From Triplophysa rosa (lineage: Eukaryota > Chordata > Actinopteri > Cypriniformes > Nemacheilidae), in contig NC_079908.1 in assembly GCF_024868665.1 (NCBI RefSeq), positions 8,593,946 to 8,657,945 of the forward strand: a DNA stretch of 64,000 bases, given 5' to 3'. Below are positions 22,062 through 32,438 of this stretch, piece after piece. The notes beneath the pieces are model-generated. The model saw nothing but the letters and a program-made list of their open reading frames with translations, had not been told where the DNA came from and searched no databases. The translations under genes were made by a program, and so were the position numbers. Within the stretch, counting starts at the first letter, position 1. Each line of letters starts with the position of its first letter.

Positions 22062-22523
22062 GGCTCGATTCATATTTCGCGTCTAAAATCGCGCGCAAAA
22101 CGCGAAGAGGCGCTGCTTTCTCCTTTTTACAAAGCGCTCCGGCAGTTGCGCACGCAGAGCGTCTGCCGTTGCTAAACTACCATGGGCCACGATAACTGTT
22201 GAGACCAGGAGGTATAAACAAAGGATATTTGGATTATATGCACTGAAAATACCTTGCAATAACTCTGCTACTAGATTTAGTTATGATGTGATCATCTGTG
22301 TCTCCACTTTCATTGATCTTGTCTGTATTGGCTGGTTGGTTGTCACATGACCTGCGGTGCGTTTGCGCCTTTCTGAAAAATTTAGATTTTTTTCATCTCG
22401 ATGCGGCGGCGACGCGCCTGAAAAAAAAGAGCGCGTCGCCCCCTATTTCCGCGCGGCTGCCGCGCGTCTACATTTAAAATAACGAATATGCGCGCGGAAA
22501 AGACGCGAAATGTGAATCCGGCC
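22062..22523. mobile_element. TIR element with TAA target duplication
   Basis: The left end GGCTCGATTCATATTTCGCG and the right end CGCGAAATGTGAATCCGGCC are inverted copies. The flanks read TAA on both sides (22059-22061 and 22524-22526). The inside is GC-rich and CpG-dense (runs of GCGCG at 22.08-22.15 and 22.40-22.50 kb) with no coding frame. A three-base TWA target duplication suits the PIF/Harbinger group. The element is 462 bp and non-autonomous. Its CpG load should not be mistaken for a gene's CpG island. Confidence 0.7.
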
Positions 22524-22526
22524 TAA

Positions 22527-23970
22527 GCATACCTTTACGTAATGCAGAGGCGCGTGCAATATTTTCATCCGGGCTCGCGGAAAATCAATTGAACCCATTA
22601 ATTTCATTTCTTACATATTTGACTGCCAAAAGTAAACTAACATACATTTCACACTCCTGGTTTTTGTTTTTACTCAATCTGTACTGTATTTAATTGCAGT
22701 ATTTTATTCTGTTGTACAACTATCCCATGTGAAAAAGCCATATTTAAATTGTGTTTTTTTGGACATATTTAAATTACACTATTATACTAAATGCATATTA
22801 AAGGTATTATTTTAAAACAGCTTTCAAGGTTTGTTTAATATTCAATACATTGAAATGGTGTTAAACTGGAAACACTTTACATTTAGTGCATTTTAAATGT
22901 ATTTCTTTAAATAATTTTACTTTTTGAACCACAGAATTTCCGCTCATTAGAAATTATTATAAATCGATTTTTTCTGTATTCAAAATGGTGTATTTCAAAA
23001 CGTATTAAAAAAATGTCAAGACAAATATATATATTTCCTGGACCAAAATACATTATAAATGAAATATCAGTGAAATGCTATGGCAGAGCTATTTTTAACC
23101 ATTTGCAGAACATTTCAGTTACGGTCTGTATTAATGAAAAATACAATAGGGATATTGCATTACTGAATAAACTTCCCAATCCAATTTTCTGAATAAATAA
23201 AAAAAGACGGAAAAACTAAGTGCAGAAGTTAATATTTATTTTTGTTTTGCAAATATTAGCCTGCAAATGTAAGAGACAGAACAGGTTAACCAAATAGACC
23301 CATATGAAGAAACAGAACAGTTAAAGAGATCTTCAGCTTCAAGTGGAGGGTCAATTCTTTGAGTATGAAAGACTTGCAATTGAGACCCTGTAGTATTTAA
23401 AGACTGCTTCATCACAGGATCTGTGAAAGGGAAGAAGCATTATATAAAATTAATCAACTACAGCTGCATAAAAATGTATAATAGCTTTGCATACCATATG
23501 CATTAGAATTCTTTGACTTCTCGGTTTAAAACCTTTCAAAGCTTTGACTATATACTCATCCAGCTTGACATACTGTATGAGGGTTAATTTTTATCCTCTT
23601 GACTGTAGTCACTACACAGCAGCACGCTATGAGTTACATTGAACATAAGATTAGAAGCAGCCCAACAACACCACTGACAGCAAGCAGAGTTAAATTCACA
23701 AACAATTGAAGCAATAAAGCAACTATGTTAGGTCCAGTGAGTGTCCTGCAGAGTTTAGCTCATCCCTACTCCAACACACCTGCCTGGATGTTTCTAGCAG
23801 TCCCAAAGACCTTCATTAGTTTATTGGTTCAGGTGTGTTAAAAAGGGGTTGAAGCTAAACCATGCAGGAAGGTGGACCTTCTTGAAGACCTCTGCAATAA
23901 AGCAACCTGTGTGTTTTACTGGGTATGCTGTACAGGTGCATCTCAAAATATTAGAATATCATGAAAAAGG
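22527..23970. other. Intergenic AT-rich DNA with repeat fragments
   Basis: No gene was found. At about 23729-23905 there is a decayed repeat beginning GTCCTGCAGAGTTTAGCTC and containing AACACACCTGCC, related to the hAT-type MITE at 24.66 kb. At 23.93 kb there is ACAGGTGCATCTCAAAATAT, the start of another common fish repeat. The rest is unremarkable. Confidence 0.5.
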
Positions 23971-23974
23971 TAAT

Positions 23975-24550
23975 AATTAAAGATTGGGTAACACACAGTT
24001 TCTGCCCATCTCATATTAATCTTGAGTATTTAGTTTGATCAAATTTATAAAAGAGAGATTCAGCTGTACGATTATTTCTGGAAAAAGACGAGCTGCTGGA
24101 GGCGGGCAAGGGGGACGGAACTACAGCATGAGCACACAATACATCATCGCATTAATCCCTTCGTGTTTTTTACATTATGCACGTACACGCCGATTGCCAA
24201 ACTCAGACTTATGACTTAGTTTCACTTACCGCGTGCAGTTCATGTTTGGTATCTTTTAGCACTGGGACCGCGCCATCTATCAGTTTCAAACGATCTCCAA
24301 ATCCAGCGTTATATCCACCATCTATATAACATCCATCACTGAAATGCCGTGAACAAATAAACACACAACTTCTCTTACTATCACAGGAGTAACGAGCTGC
24401 AGCTGCAGGCCCACAGCGCAGCCATTCTTGATAAACGGGTCTTCCTATCGCTCGTCGGTTGGCACGTGGGCGGCTATTTCTTTTGCTTTGCCATGGGCGT
24501 GCTTTTACGGGAGAATTGCCTAATAAAAGGAATAGGATTGACACAATACC
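23975..24550 (-). mobile_element. THAP-domain transposon remnant, copy 2 (inverted)
   Basis: A minus-strand frame (24544-24209) includes QEWLRCG, then CVFICSRHFSDGCYIDGGYN and RLKLIDGAVPVLKD. These fit the THAP pattern of a tryptophan helix, Cys-x2-His and the AVPxxx end. It is longer than the copy at 15.4 kb and keeps part of the first half of the domain. There is no transposase catalytic region, so it is a fragment. The shared 23.98-24.07 kb flank shows it belongs to the same repeat family. Confidence 0.6.
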
Positions 24551-24590
24551 AAATAGTGTGTATATTGCGGTTACTGTATGCTCACATGCA

Positions 24591-27500
24591 CTCTTTAAAG
24601 AAGATTTAAAGAATCATCCTCCATTAGACCTCCAACAGATCTGATATGACATTAAAACAGGGTGTTAAACTCAGTTCCTGGAGGGCTGCAGCTCTGCACA
24701 GTTTACATCAAGCACACCTGATTGAGCAAATCAAGGTTTTAAGGGTTACTAGAAATGTCCAAGGAGGTGTGGGTTGGAGTAGGTTGAAGCTAAACTGTAC
24801 AGAGCTGCGGACCTCCAGGAACTCAGTTTGACACCCCTGCATTAAATCACACTTACGACTCTCTGGTTTTCTTGTCTCTGCACTCTGACTTCACTTTGTC
24901 TTCTATAGCAGCTGATCTGAAAACAACATATTTTAATTGGTATTTCACAAAAAATATTCAAACATTATTTTTAATGATGACAGTACAATGTACCCGGTGG
25001 ATAATATAATCAAAACTCTTCGCAGCCTTAGCAGTTTCCGATGTAAACACTCTTATAAGCATCCCTTTACACAATTTAATCTTTGCACCCATCTGTAATT
25101 AAAAATATACATAATAAAATAACAATGCAAGGTTGTCAAGATAAAACAAATATAAACAATCAATGAACACTACCATAGTTCGCTGGTCAGCTCAAGACAA
25201 AGTGTTGGCGTATAAGCATACATGTGGATGACGTACATCTGCTAAAATCTCTTTTAAACCAAGTTTTTACTTGGTTGCTTCATGGTGCACATAGGATTTT
25301 ACGGTCAACAACGTCGAATTATTCAAACACTACGCCATACATCAACAACAAAAAGGAGAAGCATTTTTGGAAAATCCCCTTAGTCTATAGAGTGGAAGTG
25401 GTTGGCTGGCAAAGATTTTAGCCAAAGAATGTCATCATCCCGTGTGTATACAGCAGGCACGTGCAGGGGGGGGGCGGAGGGTGCTTGAGCACCTGCCTCT
25501 TTGGCCCGTAATGCCAAAAGTGCCCTTTTGTCAAGGCAAAAAATATATATTTTTGTAATAAAAGGCCATTTTGTGAAGCCCAGCTCAATCTAACTATTAG
25601 TAAAATTAATGAATAATAATTTAACCCTAAATAAATGACTCACGTGATGACCTTTCACCTGATGACCTCATCTGGGAGGACTCACGTTCAGACGCCTTCA
25701 ATAGATTAGCGCATTTCCAGGATCTACATACTGTTCGCGGCTGCCGGGTAAGTGGTGTTTTCAGGGTCTTTTTATATTATTTGACTAAAACTATTAACAC
25801 TTTGAAGTATTATTTACAGTATCACTGTAACACTGGTAAAACAGGCTTAGGCCATGTTCAGACATTACTTCTTTTTTAACAAGAAAAAGTTGACAAAGGC
25901 GCTTTTTTAGTAAAAAAATACAAATATCAGCAGAACGCCATGACTTCGGAGGCAGCCCAGAGAAACAGATAAGACAGCGTAACGTAAGTCTATTTGAATT
26001 AGAAACAGAGTACGTCTTGCAATAACTAATCACATATTTAAAAACTACATTACTTATTTCTCGCTAGAAATGCAATCAGAAGTTGCTGAAAGTGAAAATT
26101 AAACTTACATTTATACAAAACTGTCCTCCAACGGGCGTTTCGGCCGCCATTTTTTTTTTAGAGCTTGAGCCTTCTTGACCAATCACGTTCCTCGCATGTT
26201 GTCATGGAAACGACAGGTCTCTATCATTGGTTTGCTGTGAAAAGGGAGCTTGACTTAGGGCGGTTTTTTTCAGAAAAATTGAACTTTTTTTCAACCTCTA
26301 AAGACGCTCTGAGCTGCAGAAAGAGACGCCGGCGCTGGCGTTTGAAAAAGCGCTCAGCACTTTTTTGGAAAACACGGTTTATTACATAGGATTATAATGT
26401 AAAACAGACGCTAGCAGCTTCGAAAAAGAAGTCAAGTCTGAACATGGCCTTATTCTGATTTTCTCATCTTCCAACTTATACTTATCAACGCTTTTTTTAT
26501 TATCATTATCAGAATTATATGTTTAATATGACAAAACTATTTTTTCTACAACAGCAAAGACAGCAACATCCCCAGCAGCCCCTTCAACATCAGCTAAGAT
26601 ATTTGGAAGAATGTCAGTAACTAGACAGATCCATCCCCCATTGACTCCCATAGTATTTATTTTCCCTATACCATGGCAGTAAATGGGGGATGAGATCTGT
26701 TTGGTTACTGACATTCTTCCAAATATCTTTTGTTGTGTTCAACAGAACAAAAACATTTACACAGGTTTGGAATAATCTGAGGGTGAGTAAATGATGAAAG
26801 AATTTTCATTTTTGTGTGAACTATCCCTTTAAGGTTTTTGGACAACTTTATTCACTTAAGTTTCTAATCCCAGCATCATGGCATTTGCTGCTTTATCAAT
26901 TACAGAAGCATCCGTATCGATACACGTATCGGCAAGGAATGCATCGCGATATACAGTATTGCTGTATTGATGTTTTGAGCACAGCCATATTTAAAGCCTT
27001 GTTCCATGTGCCCCTTTTATACTTTGAGCACCTGCCCCTTTAAAGGTCTCTGCACGGCCCTGGTATACAGTATACCCCACTGTATGTTCATAACATTATG
27101 TTTTTCAAACTTTTCAAAGATTTACCCCATTACAATCAATTTGAGGAAATCATAAAAATACAGATTTTCGTTAAACATATAAAAGGAATGTTAGTGTAAT
27201 GTTGTACATGTTATGATGACATTTGTTTCGGCCAATACATTGGACAATGTTTAATAAAAATGTCACCACAGATTTATCAAAAGACTTCGACTAAACACCC
27301 ATTAAATCTCAGTAATAGTGACCATGAAGGGTTTCATGTATACAACTCTAATGCTTATTATTTAAAGTGCTTACTAATGACTCATCATTTGGACATTTTC
27401 ATGTCATGTTACAGCAGTTAACATCAGTATTTCACGCAAATGCACACCATACTTAAAAAAAAACTAAGGAATGAGCAATTCATTTCTGTAAGAAGCAACT

Positions 27501-27604
27501 AAAAACTTAACGTACCATTAACAACATCTGTGGTCAGCATCTTCATCTGCTCGTGTCTGCAACGACTTAATTTGCTCCGTTTGGTCAAATTGAATGTAGC
27601 TCCA
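24591..27604 (-). CDS. Possible small multi-exon gene (splice-site evidence only)
   Basis: Candidate exons on the minus strand are 27604-27516 (after TTTATTTCAG, before GTACGT), 24911-24857 (after a CAGATCAG tandem acceptor, before GTAAGT) and about 24640-24595 (after CATATCAG). Joined in phase they give an open frame starting at an ATG inside the first of these, reading MKMLTTDVVN, then AIEDKVKSECRDKKTRES, then SVGGLMEDDSLNLL and a stop, about 46 residues. A further non-coding exon may end at about 27776 (CGAAG|GTAATG). I do not recognise the protein. A 1.6 kb hAT-type element and other repeats fill the introns. This could equally be a chance chain of splice-like sites. Confidence 0.2.
24658..24839. 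mobile_element. hAT-type MITE with 8 bp target duplication
   Basis: The left end CAGGGTGTTAAACTCAGTTC and right end AACTCAGTTTGACACCCCTG are inverted repeats. The flanks CATTAAAA and CATTAAAT form a 7-of-8 target duplication. Length is 182 bp with no coding capacity. Both the 8 bp duplication and the CAGGGGTG end are hAT hallmarks. Confidence 0.85.
25850..26449. mobile_element. Nested TIR element with TTA target duplication
   Basis: The ends GGCCATGTTCAGACATTACT and AGTCAAGTCTGAACATGGCC are inverted repeats. Both flanks are TTA (25847-25849 and 26450-26452). The element is 600 bp and carries no transposase. It sits inside the hAT-type element, so it is the younger insertion. The TTA duplication suits the PIF/Harbinger group. 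Confidence 0.8.
26590..26833. repeat. Cyprinid fold-back repeat (…GTGAACTATCCCTTTA), partial
   Basis: The right end TGTGTGAACTATCCCTTTAA and the inner sequence TGACATTCTTCCAAATATCT are typical of the AAAGGGATAGTTCACCC family. The left end here is replaced by an inverted repeat of the inner part (AGAATGTCAGTAAC against GTTACTGACATTCT). Confidence 0.75.
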
Positions 27605-28020
27605 CTGAAATAAAACACGTGCTGTTATACGAGTGATGTCAAAAAAAAAAAAAAAATCACGACTGGTAACGTTACTGACATGAAGTTACATACAAATCTT
27701 ATCCGGGACAAGCACGCTTGAGATACGATTTTCTATTCAACAGTTCACAAACTTCATCATCAAGTTGTCATTACCTTCGAAAGACAGACCTTCCCTCCGA
27801 TGAAAGGCAAAACACCAACACTGTTAACTTTAATAAGTAATATATATGAATCAAGTGGTTTCCTCCAAGTCCTCTGAAGCGATCGTTTTATATAATTTAA
27901 ACTTTAGACTTTATTCACATTTATAATCATCGCACATACGCAAGTGCAAAGCTGGTGAGCGGTTTGGGGATTCGGAAGCTGTCAGGTACTGAAGCACAAG
28001 AACCAATCAGTGCCATTTAA
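27071..28020. other. Intergenic region left of the microprotein gene
   Basis: No strong gene was found. A poly-A run lies at 27640-27656 (plus view). Possible non-coding exon ends near 27776 belong to the weak minus-strand gene described separately. Otherwise AT-rich unique sequence. Confidence 0.4.
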
Positions 28021-28049
28021 CGGCTCTGAGACCCATAGATATATATAGC

Positions 28050-28375
28050 TAGATGCCTTTCAAGCACCCCAGGCACGTAGACATGTCCCCCATCTTGGAA
28101 CGGTCCACTGACGTCACTCACAGTTGTAAAATGCCCCAATTCTGCGCAGTGAAAACCACACAGGGATCAAAATGCCTGAAAAATGGGATAACCTTTCGTT
28201 GTTGTTGTGTGTTCGTGTAGCAGATATAATGTTTTAGTTTACACAACAATAAATATGTTTTCATAATCATGCTCACTGCTCAGTCAGCTTGCTCTTGAGT
28301 CTTAACGGAACGGCTCTTCCCGTTGCAATATGGCGGGCGACCTAGCAGAATTGACAGCGGCAGGCGTCTAGTTAC
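28050..28375. mobile_element. Fold-back DNA element, copy 2
   Basis: Arms CTAGATGCC (28050) and GGCGTCTAG (about 28362-28370) are inverted, as are CCATCTTGGAACGG (28090-28103) and the degraded CGTTGCAATATGG (28321-28333). The internal TCAAGCACCCCAGGCACGTAG matches CAAGTGCTCCAGGCACGTAG in the copy at 3.93 kb. It ends only about 120 bp before the microprotein start codon and so may supply promoter sequence. Confidence 0.65.
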
Positions 28376-28497
28376 ATTTATGGTCACTATAATGTGAGGT
28401 CAGACCAAAGTAATCAAATGTAGAGAGGGCTCTAGCTCGCTTATGCGTTTCAGGCTGCACAATCGAACTCAGAAGCTTTGATCTCCTTCAAGCGGAC

Positions 28498-29261
28498 ATG
28501 GCGGACAAGGTTGGTTTTCTGGAAACTCAAATATATGTTTCATTACTTGTTTTCTGTTATATTAATTTAATTTAGCTTTTCGGTTAATGAAAAGTTTTTT
28601 ATCACGAGATGTCAATGAAAAAAGTTGTGTTAAAATCGCTGTTCTGTACAGTCGTTGGGATGGTGTTATTGTTACAAGTGTTATATTGTAATCAGTTTGT
28701 TGCATTTAGTTTCTCTTCAACGCGTATCTATTATGACAAAGCTATAAAAAGAACTACAATGTGTTCGTCATATCGTGCTGCTATAGGAATCATATTAAAA
28801 GAAACATTTCTGGGGACACACCCGCGATGACTCAGAATTCCATATCCCAGAATTAAAACAAAATCGTGTTCCTCAGTGTTTTCTGTGTATGCTACTTCAA
28901 CAGGATCCATTCAGGCAATTTAAAGATCTGTCCCTGCTTAAAGACCAGCTTGAAGACATTCAGCGTAGGGTGGAGAATGACGTTCAGGTTGGTGTCCCAC
29001 AGGCTGACACATTCTCAAATCTGATTGAGTCAAAAAACAATAACCATGTCTCTCTTCCTCATTTAGGGTGGAAGTGTCCTCAGTTCTCCCTTCCTCAAGG
29101 GTTTTTTGGCTGGGTACGTGGTGGCAAAGCTGCGGTCCTCTGCGGTTTTGGGAGTTCTTGTAGGGACCTGCACGGGCATCTACGCTGCTCAGAACTATCA
29201 AGTGCCAAACATCGAGCAGACCATGAAAAACTACTTCAGTTCATTCAAGAAGGGCCGATAG
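28498..29261 (+). CDS. SLC35A4 upstream-ORF microprotein homologue, complete
   Basis: Three exons, 28498-28509, 28904-28987 and 29067-29261, with GTTGG donors and CAACAG and TTTAG acceptors, give a 96-residue protein from ATGGCGGACAAG to a TAG. The C-terminal half contains LSSPFLKGFLAGYVVAKLR, SAVLG and VGTCTGIYAAQ, which are near-identical to the human SLC35A4 microprotein (103 residues), and the N-terminal half is the expected coiled segment (LKDQLEDIQRRVEND). By homology it is a single-pass mitochondrial membrane protein; in mammals it is read from the 5' leader of SLC35A4 mRNA. Here no transporter ORF follows before the convergent cd74 3' end. Probable poly-A signals lie at 29773 and 30015. 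The cd74 gene ends tail to tail with it. Confidence 0.88.
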
Positions 29262-29772
29262 AGGGAAACCTTAAAACCATCTCAGTGAAACAGTGCCTGA
29301 TCCAGGAACTTCATCTTGTTTTCAGATTGTTTTTTATTGCCTTCCAGCGTTTCATAATGTTGCCACTCATTAGAACACACCAAATTAACTGGAATGCATA
29401 GCTATATTAAAGAATTGGCGGCTCCTTATCTTAGCACCCTTTAGTTTATTTTCTGTTTAAAACCTGAATGCAAAGCATCTTGAGTTACAGTTTATATTTT
29501 GAAGAATATGAAGATGGTGGTAAAAATGGCCAATACTTTCATCTTTATTAATCTTGTTGATGTTATCATGTTTCATATCATGCCTCTGTGGTTTGTTATT
29601 ATGTTCTGTTACACACTTTTTTCTTAAGTTTATTTCATGTAGACAATTTGGTACGACAGACACATTGTATATAACGTGGCTTTGTAAAATTCTGTTACAT
29701 GTCAAATGTAAGAGGTCGGTTCTTGAAAAATTATACTAAATTTTGCACTTTAGCTCTACCACTTCTGTTTTC

Positions 29773-29778
29773 AATAAA
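29773..29778 (+). terminator. Poly-A signal AATAAA, microprotein gene
   Basis: A canonical AATAAA lies 512 bases after the microprotein stop codon. A second AATAAA at 30015-30020 is an alternative. No competing plus-strand ORF of useful length lies between. Confidence 0.5.
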
Positions 29779-30175
29779 CAGAAAGCCACTGTTAGGAAGT
29801 GAAATTACAGTCCTTTCAGAAATGGCTTTTTACATGGAGTATTATAATGTATAAGAAAAATAAAAAACAGACTTCAATAACGTTTCATGTTTAAGAATGT
29901 TGGGAACATTTTTTTCTATTGGCATGTATTGTAAAACTATGATCATATTTTTTGAAAGATTTGCTACGTTGCATGCTAAACTTTTAGAAGTTTTGAAAGT
30001 GTTCTATTTTACAAAATAAAAACTTAAAATTTGACTTTTGATAAACTTGAATCACTCTTTGCATTTAATATATATATATATATGTGGGAAAATGCTAATT
30101 CATATAGTTTGTCTTACAACTTAAAAATTCTAGGGTTCGAAAAATCTGAACACAAACAACATGTTAGAAATGTAT

Positions 30176-30181
30176 TTTATT
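30176..30181 (-). terminator. cd74: Poly-A signal AATAAA for cd74
   Basis: On the minus strand AATAAA lies about 350 bases after the cd74 stop codon, giving a 3'UTR of ordinary length that ends close to the 3' end of the convergent microprotein gene. Confidence 0.55.
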
Positions 30182-30527
30182 TTCCCTCTTTGTTAGCTCT
30201 CAATCTTTGAATAACTATTGTTCAATATATTATCCTTTTCCTCAAACTTATCCACAATGTTCAAAAACAGGAAATTAATAAAGGTCAGTAAAAAATAAGG
30301 TAAGCTTCTGTCACACATTTAAGTAAAATATAAAAGCCCAACACTGCTGACGTTGATTAGACAGAATCTGTTATTATTATCAGCATACTTAACTGTTTAA
30401 TATTGCCACTATTATGATGAACAATAGCAAGCTCTAAAATCTTAATTTCTAACCAGACTAGATATTGAAAAGTAACTGAAAGAATATATATTTATGAAGT
30501 TTCTGAGGAAATCTTCAGTGTTCCTCT

Positions 30528-32438
30528 TCACTGCTCCTCTTTTCCCAAAACCAGAGAGCTCATTGGCACTGACTCGGCTAAAATGAAGGACAGCAATACA
30601 TACAAAACATTTATATGAAACTTATATGCATGTGCAAGAATAATGCAATGACGAACATTTCAAATCAAACTGATTAACATGAATGTTCAGCTCATACCCA
30701 GTTTGGCGGTCTCACACTGAGCAGTGCCCTTGGTCACAGAATCAGGGCTCTCATTGCCGTTCTTGTCCACACACCAGCATATGTCAGTCCCATCCCAGCA
30801 CTGCTGGGCCAGGTAGTCTCCGTTGCTGTCACATTTGGGGCGGAATCCAGGAAGGACACTCTTACCCTCACCAGCAGCCTCCTTCTGGCACTGGGTTTGA
30901 ATAATTAGCTCTGTGTGACAGACATGACATGGACTACTGAGCAGAAAATACATTGCGAGTATTTGTCTGTGTGTTTTTGAGGAAGGACAGGAAGTAAATT
31001 AGATGTTCTGAGAATGAAAAGGTATTGATACCTGGTTGAGTAGATGAGGAAGAATCCTGGAACATAGAAAATTAAAAATACAACACATGAGAGACCGTAA
31101 GATAAAAATAAAATTGATGAAATTCTTTATACAGTTGAATAAGAGACTCTGTGATGGCTCCAAATTTGGTGTAAAAAAACAATAAATTAAACTCAAAATA
31201 TTATACTTTTTTATAGTTATATTTTTGTTCAAGCATTTATTCTAAATAATCATATCTTTCTGGCTTCACTTTTATCTAGAAATGTGTAAAATAGTAATAA
31301 CAAAGAATGGGCAGGTTTGTGCAAACTTTAGGCTGTTAGTGTTCTTACTGTAAAACTTCCGTCATTATTTAATTTTATGACTCAATGATGACACCACGTG
31401 GACAATGCTCACATCGCAGCACATCAAAACAGGAAATGAGAGTTTGATGTACCTTCTTCTCCTCCGTGGAGATATCCAGCGCCAGAGGAAGAGAGCTCAT
31501 GGGCAGATGCATTTTCACGGGGGCGCGCATGGCTTTTCACAAAACAAAAAGTTAATTGTAATATGAACTTTGGCTAGATAACAGTAAAAAAATTGCACTG
31601 TGTTGGTAACTACTGACACAAGTGAAATAAGATAGAATAATTATTTAAAAGTCACGGTAAGCCATGCAGACCCATAGATTTGCGGCCGATCTCCTGTAGG
31701 CGGTCAGTGCGTCTCTCCAGTGTTTCCAGCTGCTGTTTATGACTGAACGCCATGTAAGCAGTGAAGGCCTGACCTGCGATCAGTATGCCTGCCAGCAGAG
31801 TAACTCCTGCCACCTTCAGGGCCCGCTTATTGGACCCTCTGACACAACAAAAGCAGCAGAGTATTTCGATTAAATGCATATAATACGTATGTTTAGACAT
31901 CGTTCGAATAATGGACAAACGTTGATAATACGGTTTACCTGCATTAAATATTTCTAATGTACAGGTTCAAGAGCATACACAAGAAAAAACGTATATTCTA
32001 TTTGTATTTCGTCATAGGACGAAATGTCAAAAACACAAAGTGAGAAAAATTGTTAGCCTAATTCAATGTTTTCCAAAAACATATCTAAATTATTAAATAT
32101 ATAAAATACCTGCTATAGTAATAAGAATAAATTTGTATTGTATACATGGTAATATTGTAAAATGGAAACTACGCATTGTTAAAAATGAAGCAAAGAAAAA
32201 CCTTTCATACTAAAGTTTATATGTAACAAAATACGCATTATTTTTTTAATCGTTTTGATGTTTTTATAGTAAGGAATTTTCATTTATTTTTAAATCATTT
32301 TAAATAAATTCATCTACATCCAGCATAAACTACAGACATGTCTACAAAATAAAGATTTTCTCACCCTCTTTGAGCTGGCATATTGATGGTTTCCGCACTT
32401 GGACTGTTGATCAGTGGAGCATGGTTTGACTCGGACAT
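30528..32438 (-). CDS. cd74: MHC class II invariant chain (CD74-like), thyroglobulin-domain form
   Basis: Six exons are proposed: 32438-32365, 31838-31672, 31532-31453, 31056-31032, 30910-30698 and 30577-30528, totalling 609 nt (202 residues) in one frame. Residues 1-26 are a cytoplasmic tail, then RALKVAGVTLLAGILIAGQA begins the type II membrane segment. A QQLETLERRTDRLQEIG stalk and a CLIP-like MRAPVKMHLPMSSLPLAL follow. The fifth exon is a thyroglobulin type-1 domain (QTQCQKEAAG, PKCDSNGDYLAQQCW, ICWCVD). The protein guides class II molecules to endosomes and the thyroglobulin domain can inhibit cathepsins. The usual trimerisation exons were not found; a 25-nt exon stands in their place. 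The exon 2 donor (GTCTGC at 31671) is weak but is the one that keeps frame; GTGACT at 31655 is stronger but shifts it. Confidence 0.82.

Larger units (their letters stand above)
25454..27062. mobile_element. hAT-type element, 1.6 kb, with nested insertion
   Basis: The left end reads CAGGCACGTGCAGGGG and the right end CTGCACGGCCCTG, inverted to each other. Both are flanked by the same 8 bp, GTATACAG (25446-25453 and 27063-27070), which is a perfect hAT-type target duplication. Internal matching arms GAGCACCTGCC recur near both ends. No transposase frame is present. A second element is nested at 25850-26449 and a cyprinid fold-back repeat piece lies at about 26590-26833. Confidence 0.85.

Noticed and set aside
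22080..22510. CpG island of an independent gene
   Set aside because: The CpG-rich block is bounded by terminal inverted repeats and TAA duplications and contains no frame.
24950..25098. Minus-strand frame starting MGAKIKLCKGM as an exon
   Set aside because: It follows a plausible AG acceptor, but its phase conflicts with the neighbouring candidate exons and its donor is weak.
28609..28830. Plus-strand 73-codon frame with a hydrophobic start
   Set aside because: It lies wholly in intron 1 of the microprotein gene, and nothing else supports translation.
28889..29401. Reading the 170-codon plus frame at 28.9 kb as one protein
   Set aside because: It merges exon 2 with intron and exon 3 in the wrong frame; splicing at 28987/29067 gives the conserved microprotein instead.
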